In this document: in pieces, positions 40,677 to 48,192 of the stretch
Position numbering within the stretch: the first letter of the stretch is position 1
Layout: each line of letters starts with the position of its first letter
NCBI GenBank assembly: GCA_019114585.1
Contig: DXFE01000087.1
Location: forward strand, 1 to 59,768
From: Gemmiger_A avium
GTDB taxonomy: Bacteria; Bacillota; Clostridia; Oscillospirales; Ruminococcaceae
Reading direction: 5' to 3'
Length of the DNA stretch: 59,768 nucleotides
Made by a program: the position numbers and the translations under genes
Notes under the pieces: model-generated
The model's database searches: none
The model's input: only the letters and a program-made list of their open reading frames with translations
What the model was told of the DNA's origin: nothing

Positions 40677-40687
40677 ATACCGGTTGA

Positions 40688-41173
40688 TCAGCCCAGCTGC
40701 GCAAACTTTTTGCGCAGGCACTCCGCCACATAGGGGTTCACAAAATGGGATACTTCGCTGCCGTAGCTGGCTACCTCCTTAGCCATGGTGGAAGACAGGT
40801 AGGCGTACTGCAGGCTGGTGGTGAAAAACATGGTGTCCACCGTGGGTTCAATCTCGTGGTTGATCTGGGCAATCTGCATCTCGCTCTCAAAATCGGTAAC
40901 CGCCCGCAGGCCGCGGATAATCACCGAGGCGCCGTTGCGCTTGGCAAATTCCACCGTCATGCCGTCAAAGGTCTCCACCGTCACATTGGAGAACTGTGCC
41001 ACCGAGTGGTGCAGCATGTCCAGCCGTTCTTCGGTGGTAAAGAGCGGGGTTTTCTTTTTGTTGATCAGGATGCCGATGACCAGCTTGTCCACCACGCGGG
41101 ACGCCCGCGTGATAATGTCCATGTGTCCCAGCGTAACCGGATCAAAGCTGCCGGGATACACTGCCGTGATCAT
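40688..41173 (-). CDS. coaD: Phosphopantetheine adenylyltransferase
   Basis: A 161-residue nucleotidyltransferase; ATG at 41173 has AAAGGAGGG upstream, while longer in-frame starts do not. It adenylates 4'-phosphopantetheine in CoA synthesis. The nucleotide motif is GSFDPVTLGH (T-x-G-H at 14-17), with IIRGLRAVTDFESE and the C-terminal SSTMAKEVASYG intact. Its usual neighbour rsmD is absent. Confidence 0.96.
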   Translation of the reverse strand: MITAVYPGSFDPVTLGHMDIITRASRVVDKLVIGILINKKKTPLFTTEERLDMLHHSVAQFSNVTVETFDGMTVEFAKRNGASVIIRGLRAVTDFESEMQIAQINHEIEPTVDTMFFTTSLQYAYLSSTMAKEVASYGSEVSHFVNPYVAECLRKKFAQLG

Positions 41174-41272
41174 AGGTATGCCCTCCTTTGGGATCATATG
41201 GGCCAAACTGCCCTAGTATTGTTGTACACGATTCTCACGAATTTTTCAATATTTTTTTGTCAAGGCCGCACC

Positions 41273-41302
41273 TTGTTCTTGCGGCGGGCGGGGCGGTATA
41301 AT
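41273..41302 (+). promoter_or_regulatory. Promoter of the PRTase-like gene
   Basis: TTGTTC at 41273-41278 and a perfect TATAAT at 41297-41302 are separated by 18 bases. Initiation would fall in the following A run. Confidence 0.7.
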
Positions 41303-41342
41303 AAAAAAAAGGCGTTTCGCAGGCTGCTGCGAAGCGCCTTTG
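41303..41342. other. Hairpin at the 5' end of the PRTase-like mRNA; minus-strand terminator
   Basis: AAAGGCGTTTCGCAG and CTGCGAAGCGCCTTT pair with one mismatch, directly after eight As. For plus-strand transcripts it forms a stem-loop at the very 5' end. Read on the minus strand it is a textbook intrinsic terminator (stem then eight Ts), which would stop antisense transcripts before the coaD promoter. Confidence 0.7.
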
Positions 41343-41358
41343 CCAGCAGGAGGTAACC

Positions 41359-41994
41359 ATGGAATTTCATCGTATCCGCACCCGCAAGAGCAATCTGGAA
41401 CTGAAGTACGCCCACGGCCATTTTGTGACCAACCACAGCCACACCAACTACTACATTGACATTACCACCCTGAAGACCCGCCTGAAAGAGGCGGAAGCCG
41501 TGGCGCGCGAACTGGTAACCCATTACCGCAGCAGCACCATCGTGGACACCATCCTGTGCCTGGACGACACCCAGGTCATCGGCGCCTGCGTGGCCAAGGA
41601 ACTGACCAGCGCCGGCTTTATGAGCCTGAACGCGCACGAGACCATCTACGTGCTGACCCCGGAGTACAACTCCAACAGTCAGCTGATCTTCCGCGACAAC
41701 ACCATGCCCATGATCCGGGGCAAGAACGTGCTGATCCTGATGGCCTCTGTATCCAGCGGCATCACCCTGCACAAGAGCATGGAATGCGTGCAGTATTACG
41801 GCGGCAAGGTGGCGGGCCTGTCCGCCATCTACAGCTCCACCAACGAGGTGGACGGCATCCCGGTTGTTTCGGTATTCAACCAGGATGAATTGCCTGACTA
41901 CCACAGCTACAACTACCACGACTGCCCGTTCTGCCGTCAGGGTATCAAGATCGACGCTCTGGTCAACGGCTTTGGCTATTCCAAGATGGGCTAA
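41359..41994 (+). CDS. Orotate-PRTase-like protein with degenerate PRPP loop and CPFC motif
   Basis: A 211-residue protein starting at ATG 41359 behind CAGGAGGT. The fold pattern is that of type I phosphoribosyltransferases. The PRPP loop, normally two acidic residues before T-T-G, reads NVLILMASVSSGIT (residues 123-136), so the acidic pair is missing. A C-x-x-C pair (Cys189, Cys192 in YHDCPFCRQG) near the C-terminus may bind a metal. It is monocistronic, with its own promoter and terminator. Automatic annotation as orotate phosphoribosyltransferase is likely, but catalysis is doubtful. Confidence 0.7.
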   Translation: MEFHRIRTRKSNLELKYAHGHFVTNHSHTNYYIDITTLKTRLKEAEAVARELVTHYRSSTIVDTILCLDDTQVIGACVAKELTSAGFMSLNAHETIYVLTPEYNSNSQLIFRDNTMPMIRGKNVLILMASVSSGITLHKSMECVQYYGGKVAGLSAIYSSTNEVDGIPVVSVFNQDELPDYHSYNYHDCPFCRQGIKIDALVNGFGYSKMG

Positions 41995-42012
41995 ACACAA
42001 AACAGATACACA

Positions 42013-42045
42013 AAAACCGGCCTGCACGATGCAGGCCGGTTTTCT
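42013..42045 (+). terminator. Intrinsic terminator after the PRTase-like gene
   Basis: Perfect stem AAAACCGGCCTGCA / TGCAGGCCGGTTTT with loop CGA and a T-rich tail; the A/T flanks allow use from both sides. Confidence 0.92.
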
Positions 42046-42341
42046 TATTTCTTCACGCCCTTGAAGATCTCGATCTCATTGGCGGGCAGTTCATGCTTGA
42101 ATTCCCGCTCGGTGCGGTAGAGGTTGCCGCAGATGCATCGTTCCTCCCCCCGGGCGTCCAGCGGCATGTAGTAGCCGCAGGTGGTGCAGCGGGCATACAG
42201 GCCCGGCTTGCGCTTGAACTCCTTGGCAAACAGGCCGGTGGCCTTGGTGCCGTGGCCCACATAGGTGAACTGCATCGATTCCTTCAGTTCTTTCTGCTGT
42301 TTTTCCAGCTTGGACTTGTCCACATTCCAGTTTTGCAGCAT
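42045..42341 (-). CDS. Small zinc-ribbon protein
   Basis: A 98-residue soluble protein, start preceded by AAGGAGGG. The N-terminal half is a charged helix (KSKLEKQQKELKESMQF). The C-terminal half has four cysteines, Cys52-x-x-Cys55 and Cys69-x-Cys71, in CTTCGYYMPLD and RCICGNLY, forming a likely zinc ribbon. No function is known. It follows a small membrane protein and lies downstream of two metal-GTPase genes. Confidence 0.78.
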   Translation of the reverse strand: MLQNWNVDKSKLEKQQKELKESMQFTYVGHGTKATGLFAKEFKRKPGLYARCTTCGYYMPLDARGEERCICGNLYRTEREFKHELPANEIEIFKGVKK

Positions 42342-42360
42342 GCTCGTGCCCTCCTTATGA

Positions 42361-42702
42361 TCAGCCCTGGCAGCCCAGGTCGTCCCAGTCACCGAAGTCC
42401 GCCGGATCCGCGATCCGGGTGGGATCCAGCCGGCCGTTGGCGTCCAGCGGACGCTCCGCCGTGCCCAGCGTTACCGGGTTTACATTGGGGCCGTTGTCCG
42501 GCTTTTGGGCCGGGTGCACCGGCTCGGCCGGCTGCGGCTGCGCGGCGGCATGCGGGTGATCCGCTTCCCCCTCCTGGCCGGACAGTTCCACAAACTCCCC
42601 TTCAATATACCGGTCTTTGTTATAATCCTGCAGGATCTTGATGGCCAGCACGCCGGCCCCCAGGCCCAGCGCGATGGCCAGCATCCGACGAATAAAACCC
42701 AT
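42361..42702 (-). CDS. Small single-helix membrane protein with Pro-rich acidic tail
   Basis: A 113-residue protein with AAAGGAGG before its start. One helix at residues 4-24 (IRRMLAIALGLGAGVLAIKIL) is followed by an acidic and proline-rich tail that ends in GDWDDLGCQG. It is not recognised. It is 19 bases upstream of the zinc-ribbon gene and probably in one transcript with it. Confidence 0.65.
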   Translation of the reverse strand: MGFIRRMLAIALGLGAGVLAIKILQDYNKDRYIEGEFVELSGQEGEADHPHAAAQPQPAEPVHPAQKPDNGPNVNPVTLGTAERPLDANGRLDPTRIADPADFGDWDDLGCQG

Positions 42703-42748
42703 GATGACGGCCTGCCTCCTTTGCGTGTGCGGTTTTCGTTTGTGTATC

Positions 42749-42757
42749 AGTATACCA
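42749..42757 (-). promoter_or_regulatory. Extended -10 promoter for the two small genes
   Basis: On the minus strand this reads TGGTATACT, 47 bases before the small membrane-protein gene. A weak -35 only. Confidence 0.55.
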
Positions 42758-42788
42758 CAGCCGGGCCGCCTGCCGCAAGACAGAGCAT

Positions 42789-43742
42789 TCAGCTGAAGGT
42801 CACCACATCATCGGCGGGGGCCTGGGCGGGGCCTACCTCCACGGCGGTGAGCACCGGGCCCTCGCCCCGGTACAGCGGATGGTACTTCATCCGCAGTTTG
42901 GCGGTCAGGGTGATCCAGCTGCGCTCGGTAAGCTGGTCGCACTTTTCATATTTGCAGGGGAACCCCACAAACTGGATATCCTGCACGCAGCAGGTCATGG
43001 CGAAGCGGCCGGGCACAAAGGCGCCCTTGCCCGCCCGGGGGCTCAGGCAGACCTGGGCGGTGAACTTCACCGTCTTGCCGTCGTACCGGTCGGGGTTCTG
43101 GTTGCAGTCCAGATAGAAAATGCCGAAATCCTCGTCGGCGATCTCCACCACGTCGGCCTCCAGGTCATAGGGCAGCGGATCTTCGATCTCGTCGTATTCC
43201 ACGCTGCCGTCGGCGTATTCGTAGGCAATGTCGCACTTGCGGCTGGCCTGCCGCACCGCCTTGTGGATGGCCTGGCGGGCCTCGTCGCTGCGCACGGCCT
43301 CCGCCCGGTTGACCACCAGCAGTTCGGACAAGGCAAACTTGTCCAGCATCAGCTGGCGCATATTGTCAAAATACATCGAGAAGGTGTTGCCGTCGGCGGT
43401 GGCGATGCACTGGTACAGCACCCAGTTTTCCGGCATGGCGTCCAGCAGATCCTGGATCATCCACATGCCGTTGTACTCCACCAGCACCCGGGTGGAACCG
43501 GTTTTCTTTACCAGAGAGTCCAGATACTCGGCGGTCATCTGGCTCTTGTCCTCCAGCACCTCTTTGGAGACGCCGCCGAAAGCAAATTCTTCCGGCTTGT
43601 ACTCCTCCTCCCCCTCCTCGCAGACCAGCAACAGGGTCTTGTCGCCGCTGTCAAACTGGGGGTCCTGCAGGGTCTCCTGGACAAAGCTGGTTTTGCCGCT
43701 TTCCAGAAAGCCCACAAACAGATATACGGGAATCTCTTTCAT
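42789..43742 (-). CDS. COG0523-type GTPase with DUF1980-like C-terminal region
   Basis: A 317-residue protein. Residues 1 to about 190 form a CobW/UreG-type P-loop domain with Walker A GFLESGKTSF (Lys17) and LLVVNRAE in place of the NKxD motif. It lacks the C-x-C-C metal motif of its neighbour. Residues 195-310 (IFYLDCNQNPDRYDGKTVKFTAQVC, then PCKYEKC) resemble the OB-like DUF1980/TIGR03943 domain, found in membrane proteins often encoded beside CobW GTPases. A fusion of the two would be notable. It lies 12 bases after the His-rich GTPase gene in the same operon, so a joint metal-trafficking role is likely. Confidence 0.78.
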   Translation of the reverse strand: MKEIPVYLFVGFLESGKTSFVQETLQDPQFDSGDKTLLLVCEEGEEEYKPEEFAFGGVSKEVLEDKSQMTAEYLDSLVKKTGSTRVLVEYNGMWMIQDLLDAMPENWVLYQCIATADGNTFSMYFDNMRQLMLDKFALSELLVVNRAEAVRSDEARQAIHKAVRQASRKCDIAYEYADGSVEYDEIEDPLPYDLEADVVEIADEDFGIFYLDCNQNPDRYDGKTVKFTAQVCLSPRAGKGAFVPGRFAMTCCVQDIQFVGFPCKYEKCDQLTERSWITLTAKLRMKYHPLYRGEGPVLTAVEVGPAQAPADDVVTFS

Positions 43743-43754
43743 GCCGTGCTCCTT

Positions 43755-44948
43755 TTATACACCGAACAGCCGGGTCAGGCCGTCCTCATCCAGCTTGCTG
43801 CCGATCACGCACAGGCGGCCGGTAACGTCCGCCGCGCCGGTGCGCACCTGCCACTCGCCGGGCACATAGTCGAAGTGATACCACACCCCGTCCTCGCCGG
43901 GCAGGATGCCTTTGGCCCGCAGCACCGCGCCGAATTCCCCGCTGTCCAGGGACTGCAGGTCAAACTCCAGCTGGGCCTGGGTGAACCGCACCGGGGTCTC
44001 CTTGCCCCAGCTGGTGAACACCTCGTCGGCGTGATGGTGGTGGTGATGGTCGTGATCGTGGCAGCCGCAGCTGCATTCCTCGCCATGGTCGTGGTGGTGC
44101 TCATGCTCATGGTCGTGGTCATGACCGCAGCTGCATTCCTCATCATGGTCGTGGTGATGCTCATGATGGTGGTCATGGCCGCAGCCGCATTCCTCGTCAT
44201 GGTCATGGTGATGCTCATGATGGTGGTCGTGGCCGCAGCCGCACTCCTCATCATAGTCATGATGGTGTTCATGGTCGTGACAGTCGCAGTGGTCATCCTC
44301 ATGATCGTGTTCATGCTCATGCTCCACCTGCTCCAGCAGCTGCTGGGTCAGGCTGGGCCGGCCCTCCATGGCCTCCAGGATCTGGGCGCCGGTAAGCTGA
44401 TCCCAGTCGGTGGTCACGATGGTGGCGTTCGGGTTCTTCTCCCGCAGCAGGGCGGCAGCTTCCACCTTGGCCGGGTCGGCAGCGCCGGTACGGCTCAGCA
44501 GAATGGCGCCCGCATGCTCGATCTGGTCGTTGTAGAACTCGCCGAAGTTCTTCATATACATCTTGACCTTGTTCACGTCGGCCACCGTGACAAAGGCGTT
44601 CAGCTGCACGTCCAGATGATCAGCCACGCCCTGCACGGCACGGGTCACGTCGCTGAGCTTGCCCACGCCGGAGGGCTCGATCAGGATGCGGTCCGGATGG
44701 TAGGTCTCCACCACCTTTTCCAGCGCGGTGCGGAAGTCGCCCACCAGGCTGCAGCAGATGCAGCCGGAGTTCATCTCGGTGATCTGGATACCGGCCTCCT
44801 TCAGAAAGCCGCCGTCAATGCCGATCTCGCCGAATTCGTTCTCAATCAGTACCAGTTTCTGGCCGGCAAAGGCCTCCGCGATCAGTTTTTTGATCAGCGT
44901 GGTCTTGCCCGCGCCGAGGAAACCGGAAATAATATCAATCTTGGTCAT
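43755..44948 (-). CDS. CobW/COG0523 metal-chaperone GTPase with His/Cys-rich repeats
   Basis: A 397-residue G3E GTPase, start preceded by AAAGGTGG. Walker A is GFLGAGKTT at 9-17 (Lys15), the zinc-binding C-x-C-C is at Cys63-Cys66, and IEPSG follows. Residues 210-307 are almost only His, Asp, Glu, Cys and Gly in four tandem units of 18-20 residues (D-H-D-E-E-C-G-C-G-H-D-H...). The CobW C-terminal domain follows (about 310-397). Zinc delivery to client enzymes under scarcity is the best-supported role for such proteins, but nickel or cobalt is possible. An AT-rich dyad overlaps its promoter. Confidence 0.9.
   Translation of the reverse strand: MTKIDIISGFLGAGKTTLIKKLIAEAFAGQKLVLIENEFGEIGIDGGFLKEAGIQITEMNSGCICCSLVGDFRTALEKVVETYHPDRILIEPSGVGKLSDVTRAVQGVADHLDVQLNAFVTVADVNKVKMYMKNFGEFYNDQIEHAGAILLSRTGAADPAKVEAAALLREKNPNATIVTTDWDQLTGAQILEAMEGRPSLTQQLLEQVEHEHEHDHEDDHCDCHDHEHHHDYDEECGCGHDHHHEHHHDHDEECGCGHDHHHEHHHDHDEECSCGHDHDHEHEHHHDHGEECSCGCHDHDHHHHHHADEVFTSWGKETPVRFTQAQLEFDLQSLDSGEFGAVLRAKGILPGEDGVWYHFDYVPGEWQVRTGAADVTGRLCVIGSKLDEDGLTRLFGV
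44030..44326 (-). repeat. Tandem coding repeat for a His/Cys-rich region
   Basis: Imperfect 54-60-base units encode DYDEECGCGH, DHDEECGCGH, DHDEECSCGH and DHGEECSCGC, each followed by a His-rich run. The near-identity of the two middle units points to slippage or unequal crossing-over. Confidence 0.85.
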
Positions 44949-44971
44949 GGTACATCCACCTTTGCATATTA

Positions 44972-45010
44972 AATAGGAATAAACTATACCTATTATATCG
45001 CTTTTGTCAA
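44972..45010 (-). promoter_or_regulatory. Promoter of metal-GTPase operon with AT-rich dyad
   Basis: On the minus strand TTGACA (45005-45010) and TATAGT (44983-44988) are separated by 16 bases. A dyad AATAGG-n-ATA ... TAT-n-CCTATT (44972-44994) covers the -10 box. It is unusually AT-rich for this genome and fits a metalloregulator site in position, though it matches no Zur, Fur or MntR consensus exactly. Confidence 0.6.
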
Positions 45011-45026
45011 GAGGTGAAACAGACGC

Positions 45027-45055
45027 TTTACTACCGGGCCGGGATGTGCTACTAT
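45027..45055 (+). promoter_or_regulatory. Promoter of the M24 peptidase gene
   Basis: TTTACT at 45027-45032 and TACTAT at 45050-45055 are separated by 17 bases, with TGC before the -10; about 38 bases before the start. Confidence 0.5.
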
Positions 45056-45092
45056 ACCGGCAGTAGCTGCAAAGCGGAGGTGTTTGTGATTT

Positions 45093-46880
45093 ATGGAAAC
45101 GAAGGAACGTCTGGCCCGGCTTCGGGCCGAAATGGAAGCCGCGGGCGCGGCGGGGTGCCTGATCCCCTCCAGCGACCCCCACGCCAGTGAATATCTGCCC
45201 GATCACTGGGCGGCCCGGCGGTATTTTTCCGGGTTCACCGGCAGTGTGGGCACCCTGGCGGTGACCATGAACGGCGCCGCCCTGTGGGTGGACGGCCGGT
45301 ATTTTGTACAGGCGGAGCATCAGCTGGAAGGCAGCGGCATTGAGCTGCAGCGCATGGGCCTGCCCGGCGTGCCCACCGTGGAGGAATATCTGTGCCGCGC
45401 GCTGTGCAAGGGCGACGTGCTGGCCGTGGACGGCGCGGTGACCCCCACCGCCCAGGTGCGGCGGCTGCAAAAGGCCCTGGAAAAGCAGGGCGTACAGGTG
45501 CAGGACATCGATCTGCCCGGCCGCTGCTGGCCGGACCGTCCGCCGATGCCCGCCACCCCCTGCTTTGTGCTGGGCCGCGAACTGGCCGGACTGACCGCCT
45601 CGGAAAAGCTGGCCAAGCTGCGCGAAGCGCTGGACAAGGAAAAGGCCGACGGGATGCTGCTGGGCCGCCTGGACAGTGTGGCCTGGCTGCTGAACCTGCG
45701 CGCGTATGATCTGGACTGCACCCCCTTTGCCCTGGCCTGGTGCTGGGTGGACCGGGGCCGCGCGGTGGTGTTCCTGGACAGCAGCCGCGCCGATGAAACG
45801 GTGCGCGGCTATCTGGCCGAGAACGGCGTGGAACTGCAGGAATACGACCAGGTGGAGGAATTCCTGGCCCATGTGCAGGCGCCCCTGGTGCTGCGGGCGG
45901 AGCCGGAAAGCCTGAACTGGCGGTTCTGGCGGCTGCTGGAGGCCAACAGCGCCGTGACCGTGCAGGAGGGCGCCGACCCGGTGCAGGAACTGAAAGCGGT
46001 GAAGAACGAAACCGAGATCGCCTGCATCCGTGCCAGCCACAAAAAGGACGGCGTGGCCATGGTGCGGTTTGAGCGGGAGCTGGAGCGCCGCCGTGCGGCG
46101 GGCGAGACCCTGTACGAATCGGATGTGGAGAACATCCTGATCGAATGCCGCCGCAAGGGCGAGGGATATCTGGAGGAGAGCTTCTCCGCCATCGCGGCCT
46201 GCGGTGCCAACGCGGCCATGATGCATTACCATGCCGAGCCGGGCGCCTGCAGCCCGCTGGCGAATCATGGTTTCCTGCTGGTGGACTGCGGCGGCCAGTA
46301 TATGGACGGCACCACCGATATTACCCGCACCTACGCGCTGGGCGAACTGACCGACGCGGAAAAGCGGATGTACACCCTGGTGCTTAAAGGCCACATCGAT
46401 CTGGCCATGCTGGTGTTCCCCATGGGCAGCACCGGCGGCAACCTGGATCTGGCGGCCCGCCGCCCGCTCTGGGCGGAGGGGCTGGATTACCGCTGCGGTA
46501 CCGGCCACGGCGTAGGCTTTGTGGGCGGCGTGCACGAGACCCCGCCCCGGCTGAACCAGGCCGACCGCAAGGCGATCACCCCGGGCATGGTGGTGACCGA
46601 CGAACCCGGATACTACGAGACCGACGTAATGGGCATCCGGATCGAGAACGAACTGATCTGCGTTTCCCGTATGCGTACCGAATACGGGGAGTTCTGCGGC
46701 TTTGAGCCGCTGACCCGCTGCCCCATCGGCCGGGAGGCCATTCTGCCCGACATGCTCACCCGGGAGGAGCTTGCCTGGCTGAACGCCTACCACCAGACCG
46801 TGCTGGAGGATCTTTCTCCCCTGCTGGACGAAGAGGAACGTGCCTGGCTGGCTGACCGCTGCCGTCCGATAGAAGGTTAA
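45093..46880 (+). CDS. M24B aminopeptidase P (Xaa-Pro aminopeptidase)
   Basis: A 595-residue cytoplasmic metallopeptidase starting at ATG 45093 behind GGAGGT. It removes N-terminal residues before proline. Two creatinase-type N-terminal domains (1 to about 310) precede the pita-bread catalytic domain. The five metal ligands are Asp398 (DCGGQY), Asp409 (GTTDITRT), His472 (GTGHGVG), Glu504 (TDEPGYY) and Glu518 (RIENEL). The long three-domain form matches bacterial and eukaryotic APP1-type enzymes. It is monocistronic. Confidence 0.95.
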   Translation: METKERLARLRAEMEAAGAAGCLIPSSDPHASEYLPDHWAARRYFSGFTGSVGTLAVTMNGAALWVDGRYFVQAEHQLEGSGIELQRMGLPGVPTVEEYLCRALCKGDVLAVDGAVTPTAQVRRLQKALEKQGVQVQDIDLPGRCWPDRPPMPATPCFVLGRELAGLTASEKLAKLREALDKEKADGMLLGRLDSVAWLLNLRAYDLDCTPFALAWCWVDRGRAVVFLDSSRADETVRGYLAENGVELQEYDQVEEFLAHVQAPLVLRAEPESLNWRFWRLLEANSAVTVQEGADPVQELKAVKNETEIACIRASHKKDGVAMVRFERELERRRAAGETLYESDVENILIECRRKGEGYLEESFSAIAACGANAAMMHYHAEPGACSPLANHGFLLVDCGGQYMDGTTDITRTYALGELTDAEKRMYTLVLKGHIDLAMLVFPMGSTGGNLDLAARRPLWAEGLDYRCGTGHGVGFVGGVHETPPRLNQADRKAITPGMVVTDEPGYYETDVMGIRIENELICVSRMRTEYGEFCGFEPLTRCPIGREAILPDMLTREELAWLNAYHQTVLEDLSPLLDEEERAWLADRCRPIEG

Positions 46881-46916
46881 CAAATACATCGTTATAGACA
46901 ATTTTGACGATTTTTC

Positions 46917-46956
46917 ACAGCGCCGGCGAGTAGTTTTCTGCGTCCGGCGCTGTTTT
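46917..46956 (+). terminator. Intrinsic terminator after the M24 peptidase gene
   Basis: Perfect ten-base stem ACAGCGCCGG / CCGGCGCTGT around a 17-base loop, followed by TTTT. Confidence 0.82.
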
Positions 46957-46962
46957 CGTTTG

Positions 46963-46992
46963 TTGACTTTTTGTGAACGAAAGAGTAGCATT
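46963..46992 (+). promoter_or_regulatory. Promoter of the Mrp-like operon
   Basis: TTGACT at 46963-46968 and TAGCAT at 46987-46992 are separated by 18 bases. The leader then contains a hairpin (CCGGAA / TTCCGG, 47012-47029) before the mrpE ribosome site. Confidence 0.55.
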
Positions 46993-47072
46993 AGTATGGT
47001 TTTCGTCTGCCCGGAACGGATTTTCCGGCGGGCGAATAATCGAGTATTGAGAAGGACGGGAGGCATCGTTGC

Positions 47073-47549
47073 ATGTTTACGATTGGACTGTTTGCCTTGT
47101 GGCTGATCCTGAACGGTCGAATCACCCTGGAACTGGTGTTGATCGGGATTGTGCTCAGTCTGCTGCTGAGTACGTTCGCGGTTCGGTTCTGCGGGTGGAG
47201 CGTGCGGTATGAGACGCTGGTGCTGCGGCTGAGCGGCAAGCTGCTGGCGTATTTTGCGCTGTTGCTCAAGGAGATCATCAAGGCGAACCTGGACGTGATC
47301 CGGGTTATCCTGAGCCCCAGCCTGAAGGAGCTGAAACCCCGGCTGGTATTCTTTGACTGCAAGCTGGAGACCGACATCTGCAAAACCATGCTGGCAAACT
47401 CGATCACCATTACCCCGGGCACCATTACGGTGGGAATGTACGATTCCACCCTGTGTGTCCACGCGCTGAATGAGAATTTCGCCGCCGGCGCCAAGGACGG
47501 GCCGTTCTTGCCGCGGCTGGAAAAGATTGAAAAGGAGTTGATCAAATGA
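47073..47549 (+). CDS. mrpE: Mrp-type Na+/H+ antiporter subunit E
   Basis: A 158-residue membrane protein starting at ATG 47073 behind GGGAGG. Two N-terminal helices (FALWLILNGRITLELVLIGIVLSLLLS) and a cytoplasmic segment with ANSITITPGTITV and LCVHAL are MrpE hallmarks. It is a structural subunit of the cation/proton antiporter complex. It starts a run of ten tightly spaced genes; mrpF overlaps it by four bases. Confidence 0.95.
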   Translation: MFTIGLFALWLILNGRITLELVLIGIVLSLLLSTFAVRFCGWSVRYETLVLRLSGKLLAYFALLLKEIIKANLDVIRVILSPSLKELKPRLVFFDCKLETDICKTMLANSITITPGTITVGMYDSTLCVHALNENFAAGAKDGPFLPRLEKIEKELIK

Positions 47550-47881
47550 TTGAAGCATTTCCTTTTCTGTACCATCTGTGCGTGGGCGCGCTGGTGCTGA
47601 TCGGCGTGCTGATCCTGTGCTGCCTGGTTTACGGTGTGCGCGGCCGCCGGTTTACCGACCGTGTGGTGGCGGTAAACGTGGTGGGCACCCTGACCATCAG
47701 CGCCATCTGCATTCTGTCTTTTGCGCTGCAGGAAAGCTACATCCTGGACATTGCCCTGATCTACGCGCTGCTGAACTTCCTGGCGGTGCTGGTGCTTTGC
47801 CGGGTAGTCACCCTGCGGGCCAAGGGCCGTCTGCGTCATCTGAAAGAGAAGCGTGATTCGGAAGGAGGCGAGGCGAAATGA
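47546..47881 (+). CDS. mrpF: Mrp-type antiporter subunit F
   Basis: A 111-residue protein with three helices; RGRRFTDRVVAVNVVGTL matches the MrpF/MnhF core. ATGA overlaps on both sides (with mrpE and mrpG) show translational coupling. The C-terminal tail is longer and more basic than usual. Confidence 0.93.
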   Translation: MIEAFPFLYHLCVGALVLIGVLILCCLVYGVRGRRFTDRVVAVNVVGTLTISAICILSFALQESYILDIALIYALLNFLAVLVLCRVVTLRAKGRLRHLKEKRDSEGGEAK

Positions 47882-48192
47882 TGCTGGCACGTGCTATTGT
47901 GGGGTCCGTTCTGGTCTGCCTGGGCCTGGTGGTCTTCTGCATTTCGCTGATCGGCGTTTACCGTTTCCGCTATGTGCTGAACCGGATGCATGCCTCCGCT
48001 TTGTGCGACACCCTGGGCAGCCTGCTGGTGATGCTGGGTCTGGCCATTCTGTTCTGGTCGGTGTGGGTCACCCTGAAACTTGCCTGCATTCTGGGCTTTT
48101 TGTGGCTGACCGGGCCGGTAGCCACCCACCGCACCACTAAGGTGGAGGTTCTGACCGACGAATACGTGATGGAAGAATGCGAGGTGGAGTGA
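47878..48192 (+). CDS. mrpG: Mrp-type antiporter subunit G
   Basis: A 104-residue protein with three helices; GVYRFRYVLNRMHASALCDTLG and LWLTGPVATHRTTK are the conserved MrpG/MbhC stretch. It overlaps mrpF by four bases, and the next gene starts on its stop codon. Confidence 0.93.
   Translation: MMLARAIVGSVLVCLGLVVFCISLIGVYRFRYVLNRMHASALCDTLGSLLVMLGLAILFWSVWVTLKLACILGFLWLTGPVATHRTTKVEVLTDEYVMEECEVE

Noticed and set aside
44030..44326. Repeat array considered as CRISPR
   Set aside because: Units are in frame within a protein, adjoin directly without unique spacers, and encode a metal-binding tract.
43805..44972. Met/Thr- or Val-rich frames over the His repeat
   Set aside because: They arise from reading the CAT/CAC repeat in other frames or strands; the G3E GTPase frame is intact on both sides.
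44949..47558. Extension of the His-rich GTPase frame far upstream on the minus strand
   Set aside because: The frame is open by chance through the opposite M24 gene. The GTPase starts at 44948 with a ribosome site and the family-typical N-terminus.
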